Assembly (NCBI RefSeq): GCF_000763375.1
Contig: NZ_JPSY01000004.1
Span: 212,472-276,471 of the forward strand
Length of the DNA stretch: 64,000 bases
Reading direction: 5' to 3'
Source: Microbacterium profundi
Lineage (GTDB): Bacteria; Actinomycetota; Actinomycetes; Actinomycetales; Microbacteriaceae
The translations under genes were made by a program, and so were the position numbers. Position 1 is the first letter of the stretch. Each line of letters opens with the position of its first letter. The notes beneath the pieces are model-generated. The model was not told the origin of the DNA. It saw only the letters and a program-made list of their open reading frames with translations, and made no database searches. Below, one piece after another: positions 35,112 through 47,542 of the stretch.

Positions 35112-38100
35112 ATGACCTACCCCCGCCCTTCGACAAGCTCAGGGACCGCATCATCCTTCGGCCCTGCGGCTGACGTCGCCCCCAGCCCGAAGTTCCCCCA
35201 GATCGAGCGCGAGGTGCTCGACTTCTGGGAGCAGGACGACACGTTCCGCGCATCCATCGCGCAGCGCGAGGGCGCTGAGGAGTGGGTCTTCTACGACGGC
35301 CCGCCGTTCGCCAACGGGCTGCCGCACTACGGCCACCTGCTCACCGGGTACGCCAAGGATCTCTTCCCGCGTTTCCAGACCATGATCGGCAAGAAGGTCG
35401 ACCGCGTCTTCGGCTGGGACACCCACGGCCTGCCCGCCGAGCTCGAAGCCATGAAGCAGCTCGGCATCACCGAGAAGAGCGAGATCGAGGCCATGGGCAT
35501 CGACGTCTTCAATGCGAAGGCCCGGGAATCGGTGCTCACCTACACCGATCAGTGGCAGGACTACGTCACCCGCCAGGCGCGGTGGGTCGACTTCGAGCGC
35601 GGCTACAAGACGCTCGACACGAACTACATGGAGAGCGTGCTCTGGGCGTTCAAGACCCTGTACGACAAGGGCCTCGCCTACGAGGGTTACCGCGTGCTGC
35701 CATACTGCTGGCGCGACGAGACGCCGCTCAGCGCGCACGAGCTGCGCATGGATGACGACGTGTACAAGATGCGTCAGGATCCCTCCGTCACTGTCACGTT
35801 CCCGCTCACCGGCGCCAAGGCCGAGTCGCTAGGCCTCACCGGTGTGCGCGCGCTCGCGTGGACGACGACGCCGTGGACGCTGCCGACCAACCTCGCGCTC
35901 GCCGTGGGTCCGGAGATCGAGTACGTCGTGCTTCCCGCCGGCCCCGCCGGAGCAGCGGACATCCACAACGAAGGCGAGACGGTCGAGGCATCGGCTCACC
36001 GCTACCTGCTGGCTCGCGACCTGCTCGCCGGCTACGCCAAGGACCTCGGCTACGAGTCGGCAGCGGATGCCGTGGCCGCCGTCGACGCGACAGTCACGGG
36101 TGCACAGCTGCAGGATGTCACCTACGACCGGCTGTTCGACTACTACGCCGACACCGAGACCTACGGCACCGAGAACGCCTGGCGCATCCTCGCCGACGAC
36201 TACGTCACCACCACTGACGGCACGGGCATCGTCCACCAGGCGCCCGCCTATGGTGAGGACGACCAGCGTGTGGCCGGTGCGGCCGGCATCCCCACGATCA
36301 TCTCGATCGACGATGGCGGACGCTTCCTGCCGAACGTCACCGATGTCGCGGGCGAGTTGTGGATGGATGCGAACCGTCCGCTCATCCGCCTTCTCAAGGA
36401 GGAGGGGCGCCTCGTCCGCGAGGCCAGCTACGAGCACTCCTACCCGCACTGCTGGCGCTGCCGCAACCCCCTGATCTACAAGGCCGTGTCGAGCTGGTTC
36501 GTCCGAGTGACCGACATCAAGGACAAGATGCTCGCGAACAACGAGCAGATCACCTGGGTGCCCGAGAACGTCAAGCACGGGCAGTTCGGCAAGTGGCTCG
36601 AGGGAGCGCGCGACTGGTCGATCAGCCGCAACCGCTACTGGGGCTCGCCCATCCCGATCTGGAAGAGCGACGACCCCGAGTACCCTCGCGTCGACGCGTA
36701 CGGCTCGCTCGCGGATCTGGAGCGCGACTTCGGCACGTTGCCGCGCAACCCGGAGGGCGAAGTCGACCTGCACCGCCCGTACATCGACGAGCTCACCAGG
36801 CCGAACCCCGATGACCCCACGGGGAAGTCGACCATGCGACGCATCGAGGACGTCTTCGACGTCTGGTTCGACTCCGGATCGATGCCGTACGCCCAGGTGC
36901 ACTACCCGTTCGAGAACCAGGAGTGGTTCGACTCGCACTCGCCGGCGGACTTCATCGTCGAGTACATCGGACAGACCCGCGGCTGGTTCTACCTGATGCA
37001 TGTGCTGTCGACCGCACTGTTCGACCGCCCCGCGTTCACCGGCGTCAGCTGCCACGGCATCGTGCTCGGCAATGACGGTCTGAAGATGTCGAAATCGCTG
37101 CGCAACTACCCCGACGTATCCGAGGTGCTCGACCGCGACGGCTCCGACGCCATGCGCTGGTTCCTGATGTCGAGCTCGGTGCTGCGCGGCGGCAACCTCG
37201 CCGTCACGGAAGAGGGCATCCGCGCCGGCGTGCGCGAGTTCATGCTGCCGCTGTGGAGCTCGTGGTACTTCTTCGCGACCTACGCGAATGCGTCGAACGC
37301 CTACGAGGCGACTTGGCGCACGGACTCCACCGATGTGCTCGACCGGTACATCCTGGCGCGCCTCGGCGACCTCATCCGTGAGGTCCGTGCCGATCTCGAA
37401 GGACTCGACTCGACCACGGCATCCGCTCGCCTGCGTGACTTCGCCGAGGTGCTGACGAACTGGTACATCCGACGTTCGCGCGATCGCTTCTGGACCGGGG
37501 TGACCGACGATCCGAAGAGCCGTGAGGCCTTCGACACGCTCTACACCGTTCTCGAGACGCTGACCCGCGTCGCGGCGCCGCTCGTGCCTCTGGTCAGCGA
37601 GCGGGTCTGGCAGGGACTCACCGGCGGTCGCAGCGTGCACCTGACCGATTGGCCGGATGCCGAGGTGTTCCCCGCTGCGGACGAGATCCGCGAGGCGATG
37701 GATGCCGTGCGCGAGCTGTCCAGCGTCGGCAACGCCCTTCGGAAGAAGGAGAAGCTGCGCGTGCGCCTGCCGCTAGCGCGCTTCAGCGTCGTCTCGCCTC
37801 TGGCGAACACGCTGGGCCAGTTCGAGGACATCCTCCGCGACGAGCTCAACGTGAAGTCGGTCGAACTCGTGCAGCTCACCGACACCGCGGCGGCCGAGTA
37901 CGGGATCAGCCACCGCCTGAGCGTGAACGCGCGTGCCGCGGGACCGCGTCTGGGCAAGCAGGTGCAGCACGTGATCGCCGGCGCCAGAGCCGGGCTCTGG
38001 GAGGAGAATGACGGCACGGTGATCGTCGACGGCATCGCCCTCGAGCCAGCCGAGTACGATCTCGCGCTCGAGACGACCGGCAGGCCGGAGGGCGAGGCAC

Positions 38101-38486
38101 TCGCGATCGTGCCGAGCGGCGGTTTCGTGCTGCTCGACACGCGGACCACGCCGGAGCTCGAATCCGAGGGATTGGCCCGCGATGCGATCCGCGTCGTGCA
38201 GGAGGCACGCAAGAACGCCGGGCTCGACGTGAGCGATCGCATCGTGTTGGTGCTCAACGTCTCGACGGAGAACGCCGAAGCGTTACGCACGCACGCCGAC
38301 CTGATCGCAGGGGAGACGCTCGCGATCGCCTTCGCCGTGCAGGCGACAGAAGAGATGGAAGAGCTGGTGAAGGACGTCATCAACCCCGGCGACGGCGTGT
38401 TCCGCACCGGCGCCACTGCGCTCGGATCTGACAAGTCCGCGATCATCGTGACCATCGACTCCAACATCGAAGGAGCATCCGCATGA
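35112..38486 (+). CDS. ileS: Isoleucyl-tRNA synthetase
   Basis: A 1124-residue class I synthetase charging tRNA-Ile. The HIGH motif reads PHYGH at residues 71-75 and KMSKS is at residues 658-662; the editing domain and C-terminal anticodon-binding domain are complete. The long form with HYGH resembles the eukaryote-like IleRS type, which is often less sensitive to mupirocin (family knowledge, not shown here). Residues about 5-12 (RPSTSSGT) are encoded by a copy of the dispersed CCCTTCGACAAGCTCAGGG repeat. The start overlaps no other gene and follows the T-box; folC overlaps its stop by 4 bp. Confidence 0.97.
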   Translation: MTYPRPSTSSGTASSFGPAADVAPSPKFPQIEREVLDFWEQDDTFRASIAQREGAEEWVFYDGPPFANGLPHYGHLLTGYAKDLFPRFQTMIGKKVDRVFGWDTHGLPAELEAMKQLGITEKSEIEAMGIDVFNAKARESVLTYTDQWQDYVTRQARWVDFERGYKTLDTNYMESVLWAFKTLYDKGLAYEGYRVLPYCWRDETPLSAHELRMDDDVYKMRQDPSVTVTFPLTGAKAESLGLTGVRALAWTTTPWTLPTNLALAVGPEIEYVVLPAGPAGAADIHNEGETVEASAHRYLLARDLLAGYAKDLGYESAADAVAAVDATVTGAQLQDVTYDRLFDYYADTETYGTENAWRILADDYVTTTDGTGIVHQAPAYGEDDQRVAGAAGIPTIISIDDGGRFLPNVTDVAGELWMDANRPLIRLLKEEGRLVREASYEHSYPHCWRCRNPLIYKAVSSWFVRVTDIKDKMLANNEQITWVPENVKHGQFGKWLEGARDWSISRNRYWGSPIPIWKSDDPEYPRVDAYGSLADLERDFGTLPRNPEGEVDLHRPYIDELTRPNPDDPTGKSTMRRIEDVFDVWFDSGSMPYAQVHYPFENQEWFDSHSPADFIVEYIGQTRGWFYLMHVLSTALFDRPAFTGVSCHGIVLGNDGLKMSKSLRNYPDVSEVLDRDGSDAMRWFLMSSSVLRGGNLAVTEEGIRAGVREFMLPLWSSWYFFATYANASNAYEATWRTDSTDVLDRYILARLGDLIREVRADLEGLDSTTASARLRDFAEVLTNWYIRRSRDRFWTGVTDDPKSREAFDTLYTVLETLTRVAAPLVPLVSERVWQGLTGGRSVHLTDWPDAEVFPAADEIREAMDAVRELSSVGNALRKKEKLRVRLPLARFSVVSPLANTLGQFEDILRDELNVKSVELVQLTDTAAAEYGISHRLSVNARAAGPRLGKQVQHVIAGARAGLWEENDGTVIVDGIALEPAEYDLALETTGRPEGEALAIVPSGGFVLLDTRTTPELESEGLARDAIRVVQEARKNAGLDVSDRIVLVLNVSTENAEALRTHADLIAGETLAIAFAVQATEEMEELVKDVINPGDGVFRTGATALGSDKSAIIVTIDSNIEGASA
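35126..35148 (+). repeat. Dispersed repeat copy within the ileS coding region
   Basis: CCCTTCGACAAGCTCAGGG and the following ACCG match the family also seen at 13495, 40682 and 45142. It lies in frame within the first 13 codons of ileS. Confidence 0.85.
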
Positions 38487-39835
38487 ACGACCGCGCACGC
38501 GCAGACGCCGTATACGACACGCTCCTGAGCCGGGCAGGGGAGCGGTGGGTGCAGCCTCGCAAGGAGCGCACCGCGCGCATCCTCGAGCTCCTCGACGACC
38601 CGCAGAAGACGTACCGCGTCGTGCACATCACTGGCACCAACGGCAAGACCTCGACCGCTCGGATGATCGAGAGCCTGCTGCGGGCCCACGGCCTGCGCAC
38701 CGGCCTGTTCACGAGCCCGCACCTCGAGCGCTTCACGGAGCGGATCATGATCGACGGCGAGCCCGTCGACGACGCCGCGATCGCCGACGCGTGGGACGAG
38801 ATCGAGCCTTTCGTCTCGATCGTGGATGCCGAGTTCGACAAGACCGGTGATGCTTCGCTGACCTTCTTCGAGCTGCTCACGGTGCTGGCGTTCGTCGCGG
38901 CATCGGATGCCCCGGTGGATGTGCTCGTGCTGGAAGTCGGCATGGGCGGCTCGTGGGATTCCACGAACACCGCAGACGGTGACGTCGCGGTGTTCGCGCC
39001 GATCGCCATCGACCACGCCGATCGACTCGGTGACACGATCGCCGCGATCGCCGAGGTCAAGGCCGGCATCATCAAGGAGGGCGCCGCAGTGGTGTCCGCA
39101 CAACAGCCCGAGGAAGCCGCCGAGGTGCTGCGCCGTGTCGCAGCCGAGAAGAACGCGACCATCGCGTTCGAAGGCGACGAGTTCGGTCTGGCCGAACAGA
39201 AGCTCGCGGTCGGGGGACAACTGCTGACCATCCGGGGCCTCGCCGGCACCTACGTGGAGGAGTACCTGCCGCTGTACGGCGCGCACCAGGGCCATAACGC
39301 CGCACTCGCGGTGGTTGCTGTGGAGTCGCTCATCGGCGCGGGTTCGCAGCACATCGCCGGCGACATCATCACGGACGGCCTGCAGGGTTCGACGTCTCCG
39401 GGGCGGCTCCAGCTGCTCGGCATCGCGCCGACCGTCGTCGTCGACGCGGCCCACAACCCGCACGGCGCCAAGGCGCTCGCTCAGTCGCTCGACGACAGCT
39501 TCGACTTCGACGAGTGGGGCCTCGTGCTCGGGATCCTCGCCGACAAGGACGCGGCCGGCATCATCGCCGAGCTCGCGCCCGCGGCATCCCACGTGTTCGC
39601 GACCGCGCCGGAGACAGAGCGCGCGAGCGACGCCGACACCATCGCGGATCTCGTCGAAGCCGCGGGGCACCGCGCCACGGTGCATCCATCGCTCGCCGAC
39701 GCCGCAGATGCGGCACGCGAATGGGCCGCGTCTTCGGATCGCCGGGCCGTCGTGATCGCCGGATCGATCGTGCTGGCGGGAGAGGCGATCGCGCTGGCAG
39801 AGGAAGAGGACTGGAAGGCGGGGTGGCGCGCATGA
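38483..39835 (+). CDS. folC: Folylpolyglutamate/dihydrofolate synthase
   Basis: A 450-residue Mur-ligase-type enzyme that adds glutamates to folates and, in many bacteria, makes dihydrofolate from dihydropteroate. The P-loop GTNGKTS is at residues 51-57. [11 protein letters not shown], the [13 protein letters not shown] metal region and the C-terminal [11 protein letters not shown] motif are all present. Its ATG overlaps the ileS stop by 4 bp and its own stop overlaps the DUF4233 gene by 4 bp, so the ileS-folC-DUF4233-ndk run is one transcript under T-box influence. Confidence 0.93.
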   Translation: MNDRARADAVYDTLLSRAGERWVQPRKERTARILELLDDPQKTYRVVHITGTNGKTSTARMIESLLRAHGLRTGLFTSPHLERFTERIMIDGEPVDDAAIADAWDEIEPFVSIVDAEFDKTGDASLTFFELLTVLAFVAASDAPVDVLVLEVGMGGSWDSTNTADGDVAVFAPIAIDHADRLGDTIAAIAEVKAGIIKEGAAVVSAQQPEEAAEVLRRVAAEKNATIAFEGDEFGLAEQKLAVGGQLLTIRGLAGTYVEEYLPLYGAHQGHNAALAVVAVESLIGAGSQHIAGDIITDGLQGSTSPGRLQLLGIAPTVVVDAAHNPHGAKALAQSLDDSFDFDEWGLVLGILADKDAAGIIAELAPAASHVFATAPETERASDADTIADLVEAAGHRATVHPSLADAADAAREWAASSDRRAVVIAGSIVLAGEAIALAEEEDWKAGWRA

Positions 39836-40263
39836 GCGACGCCGCATCCCGCCCGCATCCCGCCCGCGCCCCGCGAACCCTCGTGCAGAAACTTGCCCCG
39901 ATCGTCCTCGGATTCGAGGCGATCGTCGTACTCCTCGTGGGCCTCACGATCTTCGGCCTCAAGTCGCTGCCGTGGGGGCTGCCGCAGTGGTGGGCGATCA
40001 TCGGAGGCGTCGTCGTGGCACTCGCGATGGTGGCCGTCGCCGGAATGATCACGAAGCCCTGGGCGATCACCGCCGGGTGGGTGCTGCAGGTGATCGTCGC
40101 GCTGTCGGCGTTCTTCGTGCCGGCCGTCCTGCTCGTCGTGCTGGTTTTCGGTGGCATGTGGGCGTATGCGACGATCATGGGGGCCCGCCTGGACGCACGA
40201 AGTCCTGCCGACCCGAGCCGACTCACTGAAGAAACCACCGACACTCACACAGAGAGCGATTGA
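39832..40263 (+). CDS. DUF4233 membrane protein
   Basis: A 143-residue membrane protein with about four hydrophobic helices, starting near residues 22, 50, 73 and 95. A Pro/Ala/Arg-rich cytoplasmic head and a Thr/Glu-rich polar tail flank them. DUF4233 proteins are characteristically found between folC and ndk in actinobacteria, which is the position here. The function is unknown; the location alone suggests no clear link to folate. Confidence 0.88.
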   Translation: MSDAASRPHPARAPRTLVQKLAPIVLGFEAIVVLLVGLTIFGLKSLPWGLPQWWAIIGGVVVALAMVAVAGMITKPWAITAGWVLQVIVALSAFFVPAVLLVVLVFGGMWAYATIMGARLDARSPADPSRLTEETTDTHTESD

Positions 40264-40264
40264 C

Positions 40265-40681
40265 ATGGCCACCGAAGAAACACTCGTCCTCGTCAAGCCC
40301 GACGGCGTCGCCCGCGGCCTCACCGGCACGATCCTCGCCCGCATCGAGGCGAAGGGCTACGCGCTCGTCGACATCCGACTGGTCGAGCCCGACCGTGATG
40401 TGCTCGCCGAGCACTACGCAGAACATGAGGGAAAGCCGTTCTACGAGCCCCTTCTCGAGTTCATGATGTCCGGTCCGTCCGTGGCGATCCGCCTCACCGG
40501 CAACCGCGTGATCGAGGGCTTCCGCTCGCTCGCCGGCACCACCGACCCCACCAGCGCAGCGCCCGGAACCATCCGCGGCGACTTCGGCCGCGACTGGGGC
40601 CTCGCCGTGCAGCAGAACCTCGTGCACGGCTCCGACAGCCCCGAGTCGGCTCAGCGCGAACTGGGAATCTGGTTCAACTGA
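40265..40681 (+). CDS. ndk: Nucleoside-diphosphate kinase
   Basis: A 138-residue enzyme that moves the gamma-phosphate between nucleoside triphosphates and diphosphates. The phosphate-accepting His121 is in NLVHGSDS, with VKPDGVARG at residues 10-18 and the nucleotide-contacting GTIRGDFG at residues 101-108. The ATG at 40265 begins just past the DUF4233 stop. A terminator 28 bases beyond the stop ends the unit. Confidence 0.96.
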   Translation: MATEETLVLVKPDGVARGLTGTILARIEAKGYALVDIRLVEPDRDVLAEHYAEHEGKPFYEPLLEFMMSGPSVAIRLTGNRVIEGFRSLAGTTDPTSAAPGTIRGDFGRDWGLAVQQNLVHGSDSPESAQRELGIWFN

Positions 40682-40706
40682 CCCTTCGACGGGCTCAGGG
40701 ATCGAC
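40682..40706 (+). repeat. Dispersed CCCTTCGACGGGCTCAGGG repeat
   Basis: A variant of the same dispersed repeat (CCCTTCGAC-GGG-CTCAGGG), lying immediately after the ndk stop and before its terminator. Confidence 0.75.
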
Positions 40707-40709
40707 CAC

Positions 40710-40742
40710 GAAGCCCGCCGGCTGCAGGAACCGGCGGGCTTC
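40710..40742. terminator. Bidirectional terminator between ndk and VKOR gene
   Basis: GAAGCCCGCCGG at 40710-40721 pairs perfectly with 40731-40742 across a 9-base loop. It lies between convergent genes. Confidence 0.9.
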
Positions 40743-40764
40743 GTCGTGTCGGATCCGACTCGCG

Positions 40765-41376
40765 TCAGAACAGGATCTTCGCCATCTCGCCGAGGAAGTC
40801 GAGGCCCTGCAACTGTGCCAGCAGAATGATCAGCGCGAACGCGAGGATCGTCGCGAGCGGCACCCACGGCATCAGGCGTCCCGCGCGGTCGCTCACGTTC
40901 TCCGAACGGCTGAAGGTCCCGTTGCGGAGCAGATGCACGATTGTCGCGAAGAAGGTCGGGATCGTCACGGCCCAGGTCGTCATGCACCAGGGGCACAGCA
41001 CGAACAGGTCGTAGAGGCTCTGTGCGATCAGCCAGCAGACGAGCCCGAACGCGAAGGTGATGCCGGCACCGAACAGGGCCCAGAACCATCGAGGGAAGCG
41101 GGCGCCGGCGAGAACGGCCACGCCCACGACGAGCGGCGCCATCCAGCCCGTCAGGCCGATGATCGGGTTCGGGAAGCCGAAGACGGATCCCTGCCACGAC
41201 TGCAGGTTCGTGCTGCACTGGATGAACGGGCTGAGGTCGCACCCCAGCGCCTCCTGCGGGTTCTCGAGCAGCGCGAACTTCTCGATCGTGAGCTGGAAGG
41301 CTGCCCACCAGCCGATCACACTGGCGACGATCAACCAGATTCCGAAGCCGACGGGGCGGGTGCGCTGCTCGCTCAT
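40765..41376 (-). CDS. Vitamin K epoxide reductase (VKOR) family protein
   Basis: A 203-residue membrane protein with about five transmembrane helices. It has the VKOR active site CPWC (Cys128, Cys131) and the shuttle pair Cys46 and Cys54. In actinobacteria VKOR reoxidises a periplasmic DsbA-like thiol oxidase, using menaquinone, to make disulfides in exported proteins. No DsbA partner is in the window; many actinobacterial VKORs are fused to or paired with one elsewhere. Confidence 0.92.
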   Translation of the reverse strand: MSEQRTRPVGFGIWLIVASVIGWWAAFQLTIEKFALLENPQEALGCDLSPFIQCSTNLQSWQGSVFGFPNPIIGLTGWMAPLVVGVAVLAGARFPRWFWALFGAGITFAFGLVCWLIAQSLYDLFVLCPWCMTTWAVTIPTFFATIVHLLRNGTFSRSENVSDRAGRLMPWVPLATILAFALIILLAQLQGLDFLGEMAKILF

Positions 41377-41674
41377 GTGATTGATTATCTCAGCGGATCC
41401 TATGGATTCCCGTGCCCGCCGCGCCGGAGAACCCGAGCGCGGTCCGCCGCGCAGAAGTGAGCGGATGCCGCGAACTGCTCAACAAGGTGCGATAATGACA
41501 TCTGATGCATCGAACGGCGCCGCCGCAAAACGCATCGCCGCAGACTTCGGGGTCCAATGCCCCTCGCGATCAGAGCCATGAGCCGGTCGCAAACCGAGTG
41601 AGTTCGCGACACCCGCGGGTGTCGCATGAGATTTCGCGGAGCACCTGTTGCCCCGCGCAGGGAGTTAGCCAGAG
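41377..41674 (+). other. Gap and long leader upstream of RNase E/G gene
   Basis: About 300 bases between divergent VKOR and ribonuclease genes. GATAAT at 41491-41496 is a good -10, but no matching -35 is clear. It would give an untranslated leader of about 170 bases. RNase E mRNAs in other bacteria carry long, self-regulating leaders, so this is a candidate autoregulatory region. I see no gene here. Confidence 0.5.
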
Positions 41675-44041
41675 ATGGCCGATGAGAACAATGACAACAA
41701 CACACCTACCCTCGAGGCGGACACGGAGGCTCCGGTAGCACCGGAGGAGAACGTACCCGCACCGGATCAGGTCGTCGAGACCGAATCGGTCGCGCCTGTC
41801 GCTGATGCGGCTGAGCCGGTTGATGCGGCCGAGCCGGTTGATGCGGCTGAGACGGTTGATGCGGCCGAGCCGGTCGCAGAGGAAGCACCGCCTGCGCCGA
41901 AGAAGCCCGAACCGATCACCGCGGTCGCGCTCGGGCTCATCCCCGAGGTGTTCGTCTCGCAGGTCTCGACCCAGCTGCGCTTCTACGCTCCTGAGATCGT
42001 TCCGCTGCCGGCACTGTCCGGCCGCCGCGACAGCGATTCGCGGGGCGACTACCGCGGTGGTCGCGATCGCGATGTCCGCGACAGCGATGAGGACGAATCG
42101 CCGTCGGCCCGCCGGGGCCGTCGTCGTCGTGGTGGCGGCAACGATGCGGACGAGCAGCGCGAAGAGCCTCGCCAGCGCCAGCGCGCCGTCGAGTACATCA
42201 CCGAGCCGAAGGCCATCAAGGGCTCGACCCGCCTCGAGGCCAAGAAGCAGCGTCGCCGTGATGGCCGCGATGCCGGACGCCGTCGCCCGGTCGTGACCGA
42301 GGCCGAGTTCCTCGCGCGTCGTGAATCGGTCGACCGCAAGATGGTCGTGCGCTCGAAGAACTCGCGCACCCAGATCGGCGTCCTGGAGGACGGCGTGCTC
42401 GTGGAGCACTATGTCGCCCGCAACCAGGACGCGTCGCTGATCGGCAACGTCTACCTCGGTCGCGTGCAGAACGTGCTCCCGAGCATGGAGGCGGCCTTCG
42501 TCGACATCGGTCGCGGTCGCAACGCGGTGCTCTACTCCGGTGAGGTCGACTGGGACGGTGTCGAGACCGGCAACCAGCCCCGCCGCATCGAGCTGGCGCT
42601 GAAGCCGGGCGATCGTGTCCTCGTGCAGGTCACGAAGGACCCGGTGGGCCACAAGGGCGCTCGTCTCACCAGCCAGATCTCGCTCCCCGGCCGCTACCTC
42701 GTATACGTGCCCAACGGGTCGATGAACGGCATCTCGCGCAAGCTTCCCGACAACGAGCGGGCTCGCCTCAAGCGCATCCTCAAGGAGGTGCTGCCAGAGT
42801 CCTCCGGTGTCATCGTGCGCACCGCAGCAGAGGGCGCGACCGAGGATCAGCTGACGCGAGATGTGCAGCGGCTCACCACTCAGTGGGAGCACATCCGCAA
42901 GCAGGTCGAGAACCAGTCGGCCCCGTCACTGCTGCACGCCGAGCCCGATCTTCTCGTCAAGATCGTCCGCGACGTCTTCAACGAGGACTTCACGAAGATG
43001 CTGATCCAGGGCGAGGATGCTCAGCAGACCATCCGTGCATACCTGGAGAGCGTCGCGCCCGACCTGCTCGAGCGCGTCGAACCGTACGAGGACGAGACCG
43101 ATCCGTTCGATGCGTTCCGCATCACGGAGCAGATCGAGAAGGCGCTGGACCGCAAGGTGTGGCTGCCCTCCGGCGGCTCCCTCGTGATCGACCGCACCGA
43201 GGCGATGACGGTCGTCGACGTCAACACCGGCAAGTTCGTCGGTTCCGGCGGAAACCTCGAGGAGACGGTCACCAAGAACAACCTCGAGGCAGCCGAGGAG
43301 ATCGTCCGACAGCTCCGACTGCGCGACATCGGCGGCATCATCGTCGTCGACTTCATCGACATGGTGCTCGAGTCGAACCGCGATCTCGTGCTGCGCCGCC
43401 TCATCGAGTGCCTGAGTCGCGACCGCACGAAGCATCAGGTGGCAGAGGTCACCTCGCTCGGTCTCGTGCAGATGACGCGCAAGAAGCTCGGACTCGGCCT
43501 GCTGGAGACCTTCAGCGAGCCCTGTGAGGTCTGCGCCGGTCGTGGTGTCGTCGTGCATCACGATCCCGTGACCAAGCACCGTACGAGCTCCACCAACGGT
43601 GGCTCGTCGAACAATCGTCGTCAGCGCGGCGGGAACGGCCAGCAGAGTCAGAACTCTCAGCCTTCCAGCACGGCGACGCACAGCATCCCCGAAGGCGCCA
43701 AGTCCGCGCTCGCGCAGATCGCAGCCTCGACGCGCGCGCCGAGCGCGGAGGCCGGATCGGATGCCGTCGCCGAGACGAATGAGACGGCGGATGCCGAGCA
43801 GCCGGTGGCGTCCGAGCGGCCGAAGAAGCCTCGCAAGAAGCGTCCATCGGATCGGGGCAAGTCAGCCCCGAAGACGCAGGCCGAGCAGCTTCTCGACTCT
43901 GTGCTGGATGCTCTTCCCGAGCCGAAGGCACCAGGGCAGGGGCGAGGTCGTCGCCGTGTCACCACGGCAGCGCTCACCGGAACCCCGATCTCTGTGAACT
44001 CGTCAGCGACGTCTGTCGCGGGCGGGGATACGGAGTCCTGA
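41675..44041 (+). CDS. rne: Ribonuclease E/G family endoribonuclease
   Basis: A 788-residue endoribonuclease for mRNA decay and rRNA maturation. The catalytic core in the middle has an S1 domain (YLGRVQNVLPSMEAAFVDIG, about residues 260-280), then TVVDVNTGKF and IIVVDFIDM with the Mg-binding aspartates, then CEVCAGRG, the zinc-link that joins dimers. The N-terminal 230 residues are disordered, rich in Glu/Ala/Pro and later Arg, and contain an AEPVDA tandem repeat; the C-terminal tail is disordered too. Placing the core between disordered arms is typical of actinobacterial RNase E. Confidence 0.95.
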   Translation: MADENNDNNTPTLEADTEAPVAPEENVPAPDQVVETESVAPVADAAEPVDAAEPVDAAETVDAAEPVAEEAPPAPKKPEPITAVALGLIPEVFVSQVSTQLRFYAPEIVPLPALSGRRDSDSRGDYRGGRDRDVRDSDEDESPSARRGRRRRGGGNDADEQREEPRQRQRAVEYITEPKAIKGSTRLEAKKQRRRDGRDAGRRRPVVTEAEFLARRESVDRKMVVRSKNSRTQIGVLEDGVLVEHYVARNQDASLIGNVYLGRVQNVLPSMEAAFVDIGRGRNAVLYSGEVDWDGVETGNQPRRIELALKPGDRVLVQVTKDPVGHKGARLTSQISLPGRYLVYVPNGSMNGISRKLPDNERARLKRILKEVLPESSGVIVRTAAEGATEDQLTRDVQRLTTQWEHIRKQVENQSAPSLLHAEPDLLVKIVRDVFNEDFTKMLIQGEDAQQTIRAYLESVAPDLLERVEPYEDETDPFDAFRITEQIEKALDRKVWLPSGGSLVIDRTEAMTVVDVNTGKFVGSGGNLEETVTKNNLEAAEEIVRQLRLRDIGGIIVVDFIDMVLESNRDLVLRRLIECLSRDRTKHQVAEVTSLGLVQMTRKKLGLGLLETFSEPCEVCAGRGVVVHHDPVTKHRTSSTNGGSSNNRRQRGGNGQQSQNSQPSSTATHSIPEGAKSALAQIAASTRAPSAEAGSDAVAETNETADAEQPVASERPKKPRKKRPSDRGKSAPKTQAEQLLDSVLDALPEPKAPGQGRGRRRVTTAALTGTPISVNSSATSVAGGDTES
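41810..41875 (+). repeat. 18-bp in-frame tandem repeat in the RNase E gene
   Basis: Three full units of GCNGAGCCGGTTGATGCG and a partial fourth encode AEPVDA-AEPVDA-AETVDA-AEPV near residues 46-67. Copy-number changes would preserve the frame. Confidence 0.9.
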
Positions 44042-44272
44042 GGCGATCAGTCTCCTCGTGAGCTCCTTGCCGCCGACGTGGACAGCGCCGGCGGCGATGA
44101 GCCGGGGGAGTGCGTCGGCAGGGACGTCGTAGTGATCGAGGTCGAACGCCCGCGCAGGGAGTGCGTTCGCGTGAGCGAAACCGTGCAGTTCTTCGAGGCT
44201 GTCCTCGCTGACCAGGTGCGCCCAGAGCCGTCCGTGCGCCGGCCAGATGGGGTCATCGATCAGAACGGTCAC
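44003..44272 (-). CDS. DUF4031 protein
   Basis: An 89-residue protein beginning MTVLIDDPIWPAHGRLWAHLVSD-like, the diagnostic start of DUF4031, with a conserved FDLDHYDVP segment in the middle. The family is common in actinobacteria and has no established role. Its 3' end overlaps the convergent RNase E gene by 39 bp, which would create antisense overlap between the mRNAs. Confidence 0.85.
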   Translation of the reverse strand: MTVLIDDPIWPAHGRLWAHLVSEDSLEELHGFAHANALPARAFDLDHYDVPADALPRLIAAGAVHVGGKELTRRLIASGLRIPARDRRR

Positions 44273-44312
44273 TCCGTGATCCTACGGCGCGGAACACGCG
44301 GGCTGGTTCGCT

Positions 44313-44341
44313 TTGCGACTCGGCCCTCAATCCGGTAAAGT
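44313..44341 (+). promoter_or_regulatory. Promoter of the rplU-rpmA-obg unit
   Basis: -35 TTGCGA at 44313-44318 and -10 TAAAGT at 44336-44341 with a 17-base spacer. Transcription would start near 44348, leaving a leader of about 140 bases before rplU that could host ribosomal-protein autoregulation. Confidence 0.65.
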
Positions 44342-44487
44342 TGTCCTTTGGTGCGCGAGCTGAGTCGTCCCCACGGGTCGGCGCGGTACAGCCTTGTGCT
44401 CGCACCCGTCGGACTTGCGACGAACGCAGGCACAGTCTTCCCGTGAGATTTACGGAGCCGTGAGCTCCCCAACGAAACAGGTATGAA

Positions 44488-44796
44488 GTGGTTTACGCAG
44501 TAGTGCGCGCCGGTGGACGGCAGGAGAAGGTCGAGGTCGGCACGATCGTTCAGCTCGACCGTGTCAAGGCGGCCCAGGGCGAGAAGATCGAGCTGGCAGC
44601 AGTGCTCCTCGTCGACGGCGCAACGGTGACCACCGACGCCGACAAGCTCGCAAAGGTCAAGGTGACCGCCGAGGTCATCGGCAACCTCCGCGGCCCGAAG
44701 ATCATCATCCAGAAGTTCAAGAACAAGACCGGCTACAAGAAGCGCCAGGGCCATCGTCAGGACCTCACGCGCGTCAAGATCACCGGCATCAAGTAA
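44488..44796 (+). CDS. rplU: 50S ribosomal protein bL21
   Basis: A 102-residue ribosomal protein of the large subunit with the diagnostic [18 protein letters not shown] start (GTG start codon) and the C-terminal [14 protein letters not shown] rRNA-binding signature. It binds 23S rRNA near bL20. The rplU-rpmA-obg order downstream is one of the most widely conserved bacterial operons. Confidence 0.97.
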   Translation: MVYAVVRAGGRQEKVEVGTIVQLDRVKAAQGEKIELAAVLLVDGATVTTDADKLAKVKVTAEVIGNLRGPKIIIQKFKNKTGYKKRQGHRQDLTRVKITGIK

Positions 44797-44816
44797 GCAC
44801 AGAAGAGGCTCAGGAC

Positions 44817-45077
44817 ATGGCACATAAAAAGGGCGCAAGCTCCACCCGCAACGGTCGTGACTCCAACGCCCAGCGACTCGGCGTGAAGCGCTTCGGCGGC
44901 CAGCAGGTCAGCGCAGGCGAGATCATCGTCCGTCAGCGCGGCACCCACTTCCACCCCGGCGTCAACGTCGGCCGTGGTGGTGACGACACGCTGTTCGCTC
45001 TTGAAGCGGGCGCGGTCGCATTCGGCGCGAAGGGCGGCCGCAAGGTCGTCAACATCGTCGCCGCTGCTGCCGAGTAA
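44817..45077 (+). CDS. rpmA: 50S ribosomal protein bL27
   Basis: An 86-residue ribosomal protein whose N terminus ([20 protein letters not shown]) reaches the peptidyl-transferase centre. There is no cleavable N-terminal extension of the staphylococcal type. The [10 protein letters not shown] motif is intact. It lies 20 bases after rplU. Confidence 0.97.
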   Translation: MAHKKGASSTRNGRDSNAQRLGVKRFGGQQVSAGEIIVRQRGTHFHPGVNVGRGGDDTLFALEAGAVAFGAKGGRKVVNIVAAAAE

Positions 45078-45101
45078 TCGCAGCACAGCACACATCCGGT
45101 T

Positions 45102-45125
45102 CGGGGCGGGCTTCGGCTCGCCCCG
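45102..45125 (+). terminator. GC-rich hairpin between rpmA and obg
   Basis: CGGGGCGGGC and GCTCGCCCCG with a TTCG loop form a 9-bp stem with one mismatch. There is no T-run. It may attenuate transcription between the ribosomal genes and obg or only stabilise the 3' end. Confidence 0.5.
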
Positions 45126-45141
45126 TCCGCGTATCCGAGGG

Positions 45142-45165
45142 CCATTCGACAGGCTCAGGGACCAG
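45142..45165 (+). repeat. Dispersed CTTCGACAGGCTCAGGG-type repeat
   Basis: CCATTCGACAGGCTCAGGG followed by ACCAG, 26 bases upstream of the obg start. It belongs to the same family as the copies at 13495, 35126 and 40682. Confidence 0.75.
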
Positions 45166-45182
45166 TTGGCAAGAGAATCTGA

Positions 45183-47494
<2,312 letters not shown>

Positions 47495-47542
47495 CGCGTC
47501 ATCCGGCGTCCCCGCGCGCGACGCGCTCGATAGAATGACCGG

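Noticed and set aside
35829..37640. 603-codon minus-strand frame inside ileS
   Set aside because: Antisense shadow of the synthetase; no ribosome site.
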